Assembly: GCF_954871325.1 (NCBI RefSeq)
Contig: NC_088775.1
Coordinates: 75,741,561 to 75,805,560, forward strand
Origin: Gordionus sp. m RMFG-2023
Taxonomy: Eukaryota > Nematomorpha > Gordioida > Chordodea > Parachordodidae
Length of the DNA stretch: 64,000 nt
Reading direction: 5' to 3'
Shown here: piece by piece, positions 12,050 to 24,169 of the stretch
Layout of the letters: each line of letters begins with the position of its first letter
Position numbering within the stretch: position 1 is the first letter of the stretch
Notes under the pieces: generated by a model
The model's input: only the letters and a program-made list of their open reading frames with translations
Database searches by the model: none
What the model was told of the DNA's origin: nothing
Translations under genes and position numbers: made by a program

Positions 12050-14047
12050 ATGATATACACATTCTACAATGGACAAATACACATTGAAAACACGATACAA
12101 ATCTCTTTATTCCGCGCTCCATTTAGTCAATCATCCAATCTTCTTTCGCGGTTTGGTCGAAAGGTTATAAGAAATTTTTTCGTCAAAGATTTACTATCAT
12201 TTGTGAGAAATTTGTCCAAGCATTTGACAATTTTCCTTAAAACTCTGCTGATCGTAACAATGTTTCTATCGTTAGTGTTTCCTACCTACAGTAGCGACAA
12301 AGCGGGACATATAAACAACCTTAACGGTAAGCGAAAGGTTTTTAAAAAAATGGCCTACCCAAATACCTTGATATTCTTATATTATGCTTCCGACACCGAA
12401 ACTATATTACCTTATATCGATAAATGCTTCCGAATCGCTAATTATTCTTCAATGAATTACAGGATCTGTTTGCCTCACATATTTTATAGGGTGAAATTTA
12501 AATTAACTAAACATTATAAAAGAGAGGAGTACTACATCATAAAAGACCTCATAATCAAATTATGTAATTTAGACATAGATTATTTGCGTCAAAATCTGTT
12601 CAATTCACAACTCAATAGTCATACTTTACGCTTTGTACCGTATGTAAATAGTGCATTTAAATATAAATCACTAAAAATCAAGATTCATGACATTTTGAGT
12701 AATAGATTTAAAAACGGGAAACTTTCATCATTAAAATTATCGAAAAATAAGCGCAATTTTATAGAACATGATCGATTCCTTTTATATGTTGCTAATTTTC
12801 TAGCCTTATATAACACAACCGATAACTGGTCAGTGTTTGTAATTGATAGGATTACATCAAAATCTAATCACTCTTTTGATATCCCTTTAAATTTATCATC
12901 ATCAGACAATCATTTTAATTTTTCCCGAATCATAATTATAACACCAAGCAATTATCTAAATCATATATATTATATTGGATATATACTTAAAAAGGACCAT
13001 ACTAGAATTAGGCATAAAAGGCGAAAATATCTTAAGATTAACAAGCATTCAATTATTAACTTTAACCTTATAAAATTGTACTCCAAGTCCACCGTAAAGA
13101 CATATTATACCAGATATTTTCAAGCGAAATCGCCCACATATCACTCCCAAACTGTAATAACACTTAAAAAATATTTATATTCAAACATTAGGTTTACAAT
13201 GCCATCACCGAAAAATATTCGGCATATAAAACGCAGAAAAAGGCAATCAGAAAACTCGCTATATCCAAATTATGAGCAAGGAAATTATTTAATGCAGCCG
13301 GTGAAATATTTTCCATTTTCCAATATATTACCAAAGTTCGATAAAGATGAAATCAGCAATGACATAGAAAAAGTAAATAGAAATGATTTACATCATCTAC
13401 TCAAGCATGAAGCCAATCAAATTTCGCTCAAAGTTAGTTCAAGTGCAGAAAACAATTTTACAACTTACAACATATCCAATTTAAATCAAGACTTACTTCC
13501 CAAACACATGGAAAATATTAACACACATAAAACTCATGTATATTCTTCCAATACTCATTTCAAACTCAAAAGGGATGTTATCAAATCCATTTGCCAGACT
13601 CAGAGATATGGTATTCAACAACCTAACGCAAACCCTGTAAATATTAATAAACCTAAAAATATAGTAAAACGAGGTGATAAGCAGATTCAAATGCTAAAAA
13701 AGACTTATCTATCCTTCTGTGATGCATATCCGGTGTATAACCTATTAAGCCAGCAAGATTTATTTTCTATAAAAGACTTAACGCATCCTGTTTCCATTAA
13801 TTCCTCAGCCAGCTTGATTCTCCAAAATTTTAGCTATATATCCAAAGGTGCTTCATATCAAGATAAATCAGATACCGAAACAATAAATTTCAAGAGATCA
13901 AACGTATTCGATTCATGCAAAAACACTTTGAAAAAATTGAACCGTCTAGATACATTAATTAAGAAATCTACAAAGGATTTACATTCGATTCTGACACGCA
14001 TCGATTGTGACATGTATTCAATCAATTGGAACTGTTCAGAATGCGAG
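12050..14047 (+). CDS. NALCN-auxiliary-factor-like (NALF/NLF-1) protein, large first coding exon
   Basis: A 666-codon open exon, the only convincing host coding sequence here. One hydrophobic segment (about residues 60-80, IFLKTLLIVTMFLSLVFPTY) would anchor it in the ER or plasma membrane. A long Lys/Asn/Tyr-rich region follows, with a dibasic RRKRQS site at 395-400. A cysteine-bearing C-terminal part has SFCDAYPVYNLL (555-566), SCKNTLKKLNRLD (622-634), HSILTRIDCDMYSINW (645-660) and NCSECE (661-666). That spacing matches what I recall of the Cys-rich domain of FAM155/NALF proteins (FCxxY..DLL, C..RLD, a YSV..C..C block), which chaperone the NALCN sodium-leak channel. The frame meets GAG|GTAATT after the last Cys block, a credible donor in phase 0; reading on adds only nine residues before a stop. 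The remaining domain (a YKxWLC-like stretch onward) must lie in later exons, which I could not find. The identification is by motif only. Confidence 0.6.
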
Positions 14048-14053
14048 GTAATT
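14046..14053 (+). promoter_or_regulatory. Probable 5' splice donor of the NALF-like exon
   Basis: AG|GTAATT with the junction after 14047. It falls in frame, in the middle of a conserved Cys-rich domain, and the reading frame ends 30 bases further on. It is inferred from the consensus and from the domain being cut. Confidence 0.5.
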
Positions 14054-14077
14054 GTATCTATTTATAATCTTGATTAA

Positions 14078-15499
14078 TATAAACAAATCATGTAGATGAA
14101 TAAAAAAGTTTTCCAGGAAAATTGAGAATATTCCCATATTATTAAATATTTTGTATAGGTAAGTGGCAAAATGGCTTTGAATTGTGGAAGAGAAAAGTTA
14201 GAATAAGTCACCTTACATTACTTGTATATAATATTTACCGAACTCTTATTTTTTTAAAAAAATATTTTTTTGACCGAAATATTAAAAATTGAAATATTAA
14301 TTTAGGAAAGGATTTTCATAATAATATATTTTTTTTGATTGCTATTAAAAATAAACATAACTTAAATTTGAAAAAAGATACTTGAATTTTTTGCTATATT
14401 CTGTGAATTTTAATTTAGAGGGCTGAAAATATAAATGAACTAAAATCACAATTTACAAAATTTTTATATAAAAAATTATTGGTCATGAGATTCGAGATAA
14501 ATATTTCGATAAGGGGTAATATCTTATCTAGCACGTTGGTCATAGACCTACCCAAAATGAGCGAACGTGAATTTTATGAAGGCCTACCCTTCATAAAATT
14601 GTGCCGATTTTTTTTCTCAAGGATACCAAAAAACCTGAAAAAATTGATTAATATCTAAATAATTGCTATTTGAAATATAATATTAATTCAAGTAAGAATA
14701 CCTGCTTATTAGGTAATTCCACTTTTTAAAAAATATTTTAAGTCTCAAGAAATCTTATTATTTACAATGTTTCCTAATATTAATATTTTAAATTTATGGT
14801 CTCATGAGTGTTGATATATATGTGTTGTACTTACACTATTCAAATTCAAAGTGCAAATTTACATTCTAGGCGTTATTTAACAAAAAAATGAAAAAAGAAG
14901 GTGAAAGACAAATTGATTAATATTGATATAATTTTTATTTATTTAAATTATAAAATTAACATAAATATTAATTTCTCCCCAAAAATTTGAATTTGTAATT
15001 GTATAATCTTTTTATAAGGAAAGTTTACGAATTAATATATTTAGTTTTTTTAAAAAATAAGAGTAATTTCGTGCAAATTACTTTTTTGTTAAAAGCATGT
15101 TTATTGTTTATACATATATACTATCGATTTTTTTTATGTCGCGGTTAAACATAATAAATTTTTGTTAAGTCTCATATTTATCCTTAAAAAACATATTTTA
15201 AAAAAAACGCAAATTCTTATCTCCCATTTAGTAATAAAGAAACTCGGATGATTTAACTAAATAAGCAAGTTGTTTTTCAAGAAAAAAAAGCGCTATATTA
15301 GAAAATAGTTCAGTTATATTATAATAAATAATATTATTAATTTGAGTTTCGTTGCTGGTCACCCATTTGGGTAACTGAGTAAAATATAATTGAAAACTCA
15401 TTTTTTTTCAGCAACGAAATTTTCCGATTTGAAGCATAAAACTGGATACAACTGATCCCAAATATCTAAGCTCCGATCATTTAAGCTGTTTTTAAATAT
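14078..15499. other. AT-rich, putative intron
   Basis: Gene-free. A short perfect hairpin lies at about 14570-14600 (AATTTTATGAAGG and its inverse around a short loop). If the donor at 14048 is real, this is intronic. Confidence 0.4.
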
Positions 15500-15769
15500 G
15501 GTTCCACGACAATTCGGTGCGGCCACAATTCAGTACGGCAACAATTCGGCGCGTATCTAATACAGTTGCAATTTATTATAAATTTACTAGTATAAAACAA
15601 AAGGATGATTAAATATAAGTCATTTTAAATGTTGGTCCTATTAATTATTTCTTTTTTATTTACTAATGTGTAATATCAATAAAAAATTTAGTAATATTAA
15701 AAAATTAATAAACCAATATTTATACCCTGAATTCTTTGGCGGACCAATTTAGTTATTAAGTATTTTGAT

Positions 15770-15918
15770 TAGTGTTGTTAAACGGCCTGATTAAGATTTT
15801 AGCCAAAATAATTTTATGTAACAGGAGATTTTGCGTATAGATTGCAAGGTTTGGCTCACTATCTCGAATCTTATATTATTTTAGTTAAAATCTTAATCGG
15901 TCGTTTTTAAAAACATTA
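15770..15918. mobile_element. hAT MITE (TAGTGTTGTTAAACGG family)
   Basis: Left TIR TAGTGTTGTTAAACGGCC; right TIR inverse TAATGTTTTTAAAAACGACC. The arms continue through GATTAAGATTTTA. The flanking octamers ATTTTGAT (15762-15769) and ATATTGAT (15919-15926) differ at one base. The length is 149 bp and nothing is encoded. A younger relative is at 52045-52261. It is nested in the long-TIR element. Confidence 0.82.
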
Positions 15919-16128
15919 ATATTGATCCAAAAAAATTCAAATAATTTTTTAGAAATATTGGTAAGGGATTAATAAAAGGGAAGTCTCATGCTAGAGTTGG
16001 CATTTTCCAATCATATCTATCAGATATGAAAATAATTATTGACTTAAAAATATTTATTTCTTTAAGATTGACTCATTTTATTAAAAATCCTCAAAATAAT
16101 TTTAAAAAAAAAAATGTTATATTTAAAT

Positions 16129-16280
16129 CAGGGTTTCGAGCCGAACAGCGAAATCGGAACGAACCGTTATAATTTTCTGAACCGTAACCGAACCATTATA
16201 AAGAAAATATAAAAGGAATGAACCTAACTGTTATAAATATTTTTAAACCGATTTAACCCGGTTCATAACGGTTTTAAAAA
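16129..16280. mobile_element. Possible hAT terminal fragment
   Basis: It begins CAGGGTTTCGAGCCGAAC and continues with repeated GAACCGTTAT / TAACCGAACC units, the style of a hAT terminus with subterminal repeats. No matching opposite end or 8-bp duplication was found. It is nested in the long-TIR element. Confidence 0.4.
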
Positions 16281-16660
16281 ATAATTAATTTTAAATTATT
16301 AACCTAAATTTGAAATTTCCTTGAGAAGCAATTTAAATTCGTGATTTCCTATCAAATTAAATTTTTTAATATTTAAATCGCTATTATCTAATTTTTTTTG
16401 GATCAACATATCTTATAACATGGTAAATTGGTTCACCAAAGAAATCTGGGTATAAATATTTGTTTATTAAATTCATTTTTTTTGATATTATTAAATATCT
16501 TATTGTTTTTGCGCAATTTATTTTCATTTAAAGATAAAATTTAAAATAAAAAAAATTAAATCCTAAATATACAAAATTACATAATACATTAGCCTTAAAA
16601 AATAAATAAATAAATAAAAATATAATATATACAAATGAATACAAAAATGTAACTTACAAG

Positions 16661-17859
16661 TATACCTAAAATGAATTATTTGTTATTCGATATTCGACTC
16701 GATTCGATTCATATTTTACGAATATGAATAACACAATTATCGAATCGAATTTGAATAAGGAAAATATATTATTCGTCGAATAATTTTTTTTCTATTATTC
16801 GATCGAGATTATTCTACTAAAATAATTTATAGTATTATATTAATAAATGTTGAAAAATAATTATATATATATATTAGATAATTAGGAATTACTTGAAATT
16901 ATTCTTATTTAATAAAATTTCCTAGTGGAATATTGAAGAAGCATTTTATATTTTAAAAATTTTAAATAACGTCATAATCCAAAACAACATCAGAAAATTC
17001 TTTTATGGACAAAGGTATTTATTTTATGGAATTAATAACACATACACAATTATAATAAACTAGTAGCTATCCCTTCAAGAATGACGGGCGATGCAGATAT
17101 TTCTCCTTTGTTTGATGATGGAGAAATCATAAATTTTACTTTTTGCCTAAATTTTTACCACTTTATTTGTAAAATATTGCTAGATGTGAGTTTTGTATTT
17201 TTAGATTGCATAGCTTTTTGACAATCTATTATTCCCTACAATTTACTCATATACAAGGTATTAATAATCTATTAACTTTTTTAAAATAATGTTGGGGGTC
17301 ATTTGTAAATTTTATGAACAGTTTTTATATTTAAAGTAAAACTTATAAATCCAAATCATTTTTGTAAAAAATATTTTATAAGTAAATCTGTATAAAATTT
17401 AATATAAGTACATGTAATTTTATTTTTAACTTATATCAAAATTAATTAAAATATATTTTATCATTTTGTGATAAATTTTTGAAAGCTATCATCTCATATA
17501 CATTTGGTGATAGTATAAAATCCGAAGTATAGTTAAAAACTTTGTGTTTGAAGAATTGGTTGTTGTCAGATATGTCTTATACATGATATAAATATTATAT
17601 TTATTTTTCTACATTATATATAAATATACTATATATGTATGCTTCTATTTTATCATACTAATAAAATTAGTTAAATTTTACAAAATAAATTTTATAATCG
17701 ATCTTTTTTAATTTATTGTTAAATAATATTTTCGAATCGAATATTCGACGAATCAAATCGAATAATTATTTTATTATTCGTACGAATACGAATAATGAAT
17801 TATTTGATTTAAACGAATACGAATAATGCAATTATTCGATTCTATTTTTGTAGGGTATA
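16661..17859. mobile_element. Non-autonomous hAT (TATACC ends), nested
   Basis: The flanks are an exact 8-bp duplication, CTTACAAG (16653-16660 and 17860-17867). The ends are TATACCTAAAATGAATTATT and the inverse of TATACCCTACAAAAATAG. Both subterminal regions (16680-16805, 17715-17845) are packed with ATTCGAATCGAAT-like units in both orientations. The 1199-bp element has no supported reading frame. A diverged relative of its end may lie at about 52745-52930. Confidence 0.88.
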
Positions 17860-18176
17860 CTTACAAGGTATATTAATTTTAACAAAATAAAAGCTGGACA
17901 TAAATAAATATATTTTAAGTTTTCAAATTATAAAACAAGCGACATGTATAAAAACTATAATAAAAAATATTCCATTTTAAGATATAAGTTTTATATTAAA
18001 AATTATAAAAATCAAAATTGAGATTTTTGTAAAAAAAAATGAAAAATATATTAATAGGACGAATCCTTAACATGACTTCTATTTAATAATCCTTTTGTTT
18101 TATACTAATAAATTATTATTAGATAGGCACCGAATTGAAGCTGCGCAGAATTTGAGGGCTTAATTGACGTGATACC

Positions 18177-20160
18177 CTATTTATTTTAACCAATCTTTAT
18201 ACACTTCACTCCTACCACTGGCCTATCTAGGATTTTCATTGGGGGGGGGGGGGTCATTTTTAAAAAAAATTTCTTTGGGTTTTCATTTTTTAAAGAAAAC
18301 CCCCCTTTTTTCTCGAAAAGATATAAAATGGTCATTATGTTTAAAAATTATCTATATTATATTTAAAAAAATGTATAGCTAATTATTCATTTTTAAAGGA
18401 GAGGGAGGTGGGGGAGAGATAGGGAGGTTATGTTTTGAGATTATTAGCTTAAAATGATATTTTTTAAAAATCATAAATTTTAGCACCTTTGTTAAGGCCC
18501 TACTTCTTTGTTTTAGATTAATAACGTCTGTCGCCGCAAATATAAAGACTATAACACCGAATAAAACCAAGTAGATAATACTTTTGTATTTCAAAAATAA
18601 TTTTTTACATTTAAGTGATAATAATTTTCATCAATTAAATTTTTATAACTGACTTCAATTAATTCTAAAAAAAATTATAGATATTTTTGCAGAAAAAAAC
18701 CACTTATCTCCAATAATTTAATTCTAGTTTTTTTTTAAAAATATTTTATTAATAGTTTTTTTCCAAGTTATACCTTTGTTTAAAATTGTTATAAAATAAA
18801 AGATGAAAATGACTGCTGGGTTAATGGAGAGCTTCTAAACACTATTTACAAATCTTAATTATCAGATTTTTATTTGAGAAATTATTACATAATTGAAAAT
18901 ATATAAAAATTCCGATTAGGACGCTTCCTTCTTTATAACGAGTATTGTTTAATATTATTTAATAGTAATCATTAATTATAAACTCAAATTTTAACTATTT
19001 CAGTTAAATTTAAAAAAATCTACTTTATGGCGAGAAGAGGCTTTAAGAAAAGATGAGCTCTCCTACTCCTATTTTATACTACTATATTCTAATATTTTTG
19101 AGACGCTTTGGAAATTTTTTTAATTTACAATTTTATTATTATACTTACTTAAAATTTAAAAAAAACCGTATATTTTGAAATCTGTGGAAAAATAGGCATT
19201 TAACGACAAAGTAAAGTTTTATACGAGTTATAAATAAACAGAAAATAATATAATGAACATGAAAATAAATAAAACAATAAAAATGTTAATTTAAAGAAGA
19301 AAAACAGGGTTGTTGTACCAAGACCAAGTTAGTAAATGTTTTTTTAAAAAAAATATTATAATAAATTATTAAACCAAACTGAATTTATCATTTTTAAAAA
19401 AATGGCCATAAGATCAATTTCAATACTAATGAACTTAACTTCTTATACAGTTATTACAAAAAATTATATGACATTTTCGACTTATTATTATACTAACAAG
19501 GCTTCTACTTTATTAAAATATAAGCATACTGGTTTTTTTAAAATATAACCGAACCCTATCTTATTATTATGTTTTCATGGGATCAGATAAATGTTTGGAT
19601 TTAACCAGTTGAGATCATTTTTAAAACATACTTTTGCTAAAATTAAAATTCACTGTATTTTAGATCTTCCTAATTAATAACTTGCTAAGCCTCAATTCAG
19701 GTCTTAGCCTCTCAGAGAGTCCGAGCATTAAAAAAACACTATTAATATTATATTGTGATAATTTTTATTAGTTATACATTACACAATTCATATTTTAGTG
19801 AGGGAAATCTTCATCTATTTTTTTGATATGTTAATTGAGGTGTTGTTATAACTATCTACTCTTGATTAGATCGCTATTTGTGTAATACGCGTTTTTATAT
19901 TGAAATTAAAGTAGACTCCTAAATTAAAAAAGGAAATATCGTACCCATTAAAAGTGACACCTTCTCATATAATATTAGAAATTAAAGGCATGAGCCTCGG
20001 AGATCGTAAACTTGTCTCAAGGGACAGTTTCTCTAGCTACTTCCAATACACACTATAATATAACTTATGGCTTGGTGGAAATGTATTCTAGAATTAAATT
20101 CCTCAGGCAGAGTTATTAGAAAAAATATACATTTACTTGTATAGGATTTCTATAATTGGT
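18177..20160. other. AT-rich, gene-free, with a short transposon-end relic
   Basis: CACTGGCCTATCTAGGATTT at about 18217-18236, followed by a 13-G run (18241-18253), resembles the terminus of the hAT at 58245-59773 (CAGTGGCGTATCC... then G10). No second end was found. The rest shows nothing recognisable. Confidence 0.5.
18241..18253. repeat. Poly-G tract (13 G)
   Basis: Homopolymer at a probable hAT-end relic. Such runs are rare by chance in sequence this AT-rich. Confidence 0.9.
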
Positions 20161-20161
20161 C

Positions 20162-20173
20162 GGGGGGGGGGGG
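20162..20173. repeat. Poly-G tract (12 G)
   Basis: Isolated G run. A second run of 12 G lies at 20447-20458, about 280 bases away and in the same orientation. Confidence 0.9.
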
Positions 20174-20446
20174 TCTATAAATGGATCTAAATACATTTAA
20201 AATGATATAATAAAATATATTTTTTAAAAAAACATCGCATCTTGACGACATTTTCTTTAAAAAATTTAAGATATTTTGTAATGTAATACGTTTTAATTAT
20301 CATTTTATGTTTTCGATTTATTCTTTTATACCAACGTTGAATATAGAAGGGGGAGAGGTGTGGTGAATTATTTGAATAATTATCCAATAGAAAGATGATA
20401 GATACAAAAAAGATAGTTTATTTTATACCCTCATAAATTTTTCAAA

Positions 20447-20458
20447 GGGGGGGGGGGG
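20447..20458. repeat. Poly-G tract (12 G)
   Basis: Pairs with the run at 20162. The ~275 bases between them hold no supported gene. Confidence 0.9.
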
Positions 20459-20459
20459 T

Positions 20460-23100
20460 ATATATAATTTTAATACCAAATTAAATTCCTTTTTAAAATA
20501 GTCCGGAAAAAATATTGAATATATATTTTTTTAACTACTATTTTAAAATTCAAACGATTATGTTTACCTTACCAAACTGATGTGCCAAACGTATTTTATA
20601 TATGATTTATTAATGGGTTATAAAAAAAATATAGAAATAATTCTTTTTGACAAATACAATTATAAGAATTACGATTTGATAAATTTTGGAAAAAAAATTT
20701 CTAAAAAATTTAATTACCTATAATCTAATCAGAGAGGTACCGATTCATTTTTTAGCCAATACCGATGCCAAAACCAATCATGATACTAAAACACTAAAGG
20801 TCAATATCGCCGAAACCAAAACCGTTAATGACCTATACTGGAAATATGGGTACATCATTGTTATAATAATTATAATCATGGATTGCTGAGCTGACCATAG
20901 AGAGGTTACATCATTTACAAAACAGAAAATTTACTAGTGGCAACCCCTTTCCCCCTTTAAAAACTTATATTTACGTACATAGGCGTTTTTACTCAGTTTT
21001 TAATAATAATGGTCTAATTATCAAGATTCTAGCTGTAAATAATTGACAAATACTATTTATTAATATCAAATGCTATTTATTAATATCAAAATTTATAGAA
21101 ATTAATATAATTGCAATATATATTAATCAGGAAATTATTATAGTGAATAGTTGTTGGTTTTATAGTCTAATTATTTTTGAAGGCATTATGATATAATTTT
21201 ATTATAAAAATAATTTATCTGTTTGGCGGGGAACTTTTTGTTTAAAATCACTATTGTATGCAATATATGTAGTTTGGCCGATGTTTAGTAATTTTTGTAT
21301 ATTAGAATAGGCCTATAATTTAATTACTATATAAATTTTTACAGCAATATATTTTGCCCTATTTCATCCAAAAATGTAGTTTATAACCTTTCAATAAATT
21401 TGACCCCCATTCGATGCCTACCCCCTTAACCCCTTCAAAAAATTTGGTAGCCTCCTACCCCCCCCCCCACCCTTACCTCCCAATCATGTGGTTGAACAAG
21501 ACATTTAGAAGTGAAGATTAATAATTCTTCTCTTACATTACGCAACAAATATTGTTTCAAGGATCATTAAGCAAAATATATTATATAAAAAATGGTCCCA
21601 ATTCATGTTCGCGCAATAGAGGTGGATGTAAGCCAAGTGATAACATGAGACCATTCCACCATACGAAAGAAATGTGGAATATTCATTTATTTCTTTTTTA
21701 TATTTTAAAAAAAATTACCATCAATTTATTAGATAAATCCTGCGAAAGAATATCGATTTTTTTGTGACAATTTTTTTAAAAAAAAATTATTTGTTCTTAT
21801 ATTAATTTGAAGGAATTTTTTTTTTATTTTCTTATTCGTAAAAAGGACCTGAATATATTTTTTTTAAATAATTTTTTTTAAAAATATCATTATTATAAAA
21901 ATATTTTAATGCAATGCAAATACTAGAGGCCACAAATAGTGGCTGTTTAAAAAAAAACAAACGTGATAAAGAAAACAGCTGATTAAAAAATAACCAATTT
22001 TTCTTAAAAAATTATTTTCTTAAAAAATTATTTTCTTAAATTAATATTTTTTATTTCCTAAAAATTAAACGAAAGTAAAAAACGAAGTATTCTTCAAAAA
22101 AAAAAGGACGCTTTCACAGTTCGTCAAAAAAAAGGAAGTGGTTCATCATTTTTTACAAAAGTTTACAACATTAATACAAACCAAAAAAGGTTCATAGCTC
22201 GAAGGCTGAATAGCATAGGCTAAACAGGAAATAAATTTCAAAAAAATTAATCCGGGTCTTGACACGGCCAGAGCTATTATTAGTAAACCCTCTGCGGGGA
22301 GGAGGATAGGGGGTGGTGTGCAGGGCCTAGTTACTAATTTTGAGGTTGACAGTTCAGATTGACCCACATCCCACATTTTTTTTAAAAAGATGAATTCTCC
22401 TAGACTCCACCCTATTATATTTTAAAAAACACTCTGGCCTAATTCGAAGAATATTTAAATATAAAAATATCAGCCTCTATTTATAAAAAACTAACTTGTA
22501 TGCAATTATTTGTCTAACTTAAGCACTCATTAATGTTAAAAGAAATCGATAAAAGCCAAACATTATTCATCTAAAAATATAATTTTTTTAAAAAAAAATC
22601 TATTATCAAATGTGAAATTTATAATTTTCTATTAATTTTTTTCGATTTCTTTTCTAACTGCAAAGAAAATACCTAGACCATTAAGAATAACAACCAAAAT
22701 TCACCAATTAAAATTAATATTTTTGAAAAAAAATTGTTTTTAAGTTTAAAATTTTGAACTTTAAAACAGCTGGATTAGAAATTATTATACGGTGAAACCA
22801 TGGAATGAAATTATTTATATTGAATATTTTTTTTGCAATTTATATACCAATAATACAAAATAATAAAGATAAAACACATTCTTCGTTTTTTTGCTTTAGC
22901 TTAATTTTTAATTATTTTATATAAAAAAGATAATTAGCTTTAAATTTTCTTAGAGAATATCAATAATAATACAATATAATTTTATTTATAAAATTTATAA
23001 ATGATAATGATATAAATAAAATAACATTATAATTTATTTTATTATTTTTAAAGTATTAAATTTCGGATATCATAAATTACGAACATAGAGTTAATATGAG
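20460..23100. other. AT-rich, gene-free
   Basis: Contains a C11 run at 21458-21468 next to other C-rich stretches, and a moderately GC-rich stretch at about 22240-22370. Short reading frames are present but none resembles a known family strongly enough to call. Confidence 0.4.
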
Positions 23101-23204
23101 CAGTATTGGTGGCAAATGCTATCAGCTTCAATTTATTTTTTTTGAAACTTATTTATAAAAAAAATTTTTCGTTTCTATCACTCATTGTTGGTTACCATTT
23201 TCTT

Positions 23205-23490
23205 TTCATAGATAGGTGGACCGGGGTTATATGGCAAATGTTTTGCTCTTATGCGACAAAATTTTATTTTTATTTTATAAGATTAAACAAATTGTATTAT
23301 TGGATAGCCTCATTATTAGACCACAAAATAAAAAAAAAATTTTCTAACTTTTATACTAGAGACGCTATAAAGTATTAAGTAAAAGTTTTGATTTTAGTAT
23401 TTACCAACGAATCTGGGTAAGATGGCAAACCTTCTGGGGTATAATGATGCCCTCTGTGGTAAAATGGCAAATAAGTTAACCCCACAAAAC
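23205..23490. repeat. Repeat sequence with GGGG-ACCGGGG-type end
   Basis: GGTGGACCGGGGTTATATGG near 23215 resembles GGGGAACCGGGGCTATTTAG near 49820 and the end of the MITE at 43035. The stretch at 23415-23490 has repeated GGTAARATGGCAAA units ending AGTTAACCCC. Similar GGGTAAAATGGC sequence lies near 41010. This is probably a decayed MITE. Confidence 0.4.
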
Positions 23491-23869
23491 CTAAAAAATT
23501 TTATTGGTATAATGAATATAAAATTAAAACAAATTACAAATATTTAAAAAAATGTTGGTCTTTACAATAAAGGCTTACATAAAATAGACAATTTCTGGCA
23601 CAAATTATATAAGCCCATTCAGGATAATTAGTGCACTATATCAAATCTTTGCGCTTTTTAATGTTGTTTTAACTTATTTAACACATTACACAATTCCAGA
23701 GTTGTTAAAATAGCGCTTTTTCCAGTAGCGTTAGCTTTAGCGCGCTAGAAAGTAACAAAGCAACGCGCTACTTCGCTGCTTTCAATTTTATATAATAAAT
23801 GCACATAAAAACTGTTAAAATGTAATTCATATATTTATTTTATTTAATTTTGAAATTTATTTTTAAAAA

Positions 23870-24090
23870 TCTACATTATAAATCTATAGTGTTGACAGAT
23901 TTGATGGAAAACATTTCCATATTTTTTAATTTATTTAAAAATAAAATTATTTGACCTGCAAAAAATTGTTAAAATAACATATTTAAATATTTTTATCAAC
24001 TTTTACAAGTTAAATAATTTTATTTACAAACGAATTAAAAAAATATGGAAATGTTTTGAATTAAATCTGCATAAATTGTAGTTTTCAAAA
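23870..24090. repeat. Imperfect inverted repeat (~95-base arms)
   Basis: AAAACATTTCCATATTTTTT near 23908 and its inverse near 24050 belong to arms that pair over about 90-100 bases, with a centre near 23982. It lies in the 5' leader of the hAT remnant and may be an independent MITE. Confidence 0.65.
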
Positions 24091-24164
24091 TAATTTAAAA
24101 TGTCGATAGTGATTGATATTGAAGATAATTTTGGTACAGGTCAAATCGACAGAGTAATTTCTTG

Positions 24165-24169
24165 GGAAA
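24165..24169. repeat. Target-site duplication GGAAA, left copy
   Basis: The 5-bp duplication that flanks the Gypsy element; the partner is at 30265-30269. The size fits Gypsy integrases. Confidence 0.9.

Larger units (their letters stand above)
15500..18176. mobile_element. Element with long imperfect TIRs, unclassified, carrying nested insertions
   Basis: The left end (15500-15650) starts GGTTCCACGACAATTCGGTG and the right end (18045-18176), read inverted, starts GGTATCACGTCAATT. Both then share TATCTAAT and an AGTATAAAACAAAAGGATKA block, followed by GTCMTRTTAA-like sequence and GTCCTATTAA, so the arms match over about 130-150 bases. The left end holds three ~16-bp subrepeats of the form MRACAATTCGGYGCGG. 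The element contains a MITE (15770-15918), a possible hAT end (16129) and a hAT (16661-17859). No transposase is recognised in the remainder and no target duplication was found. Long TIRs with subrepeats recall Mutator-like elements, but this is only an analogy. Confidence 0.72.

Noticed and set aside
21552-21650. NSCSRNRGGC string resembling the start of an LDL-receptor-type EGF domain
   Set aside because: Only the first cysteines match; the rest of the EGF pattern is missing and there is no neighbouring exon of that type. Chance similarity is likely.
22146-22376. Minus-strand frame of 76 codons over a GC-richer patch
   Set aside because: No recognisable domain, and composition is explained as well by a repeat scrap.
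23106-23378. 90-codon plus-strand frame, hydrophobic
   Set aside because: AT-rich codons give Phe/Tyr/Ile/Lys by default, and it overlaps a decayed repeat. No conserved motif.
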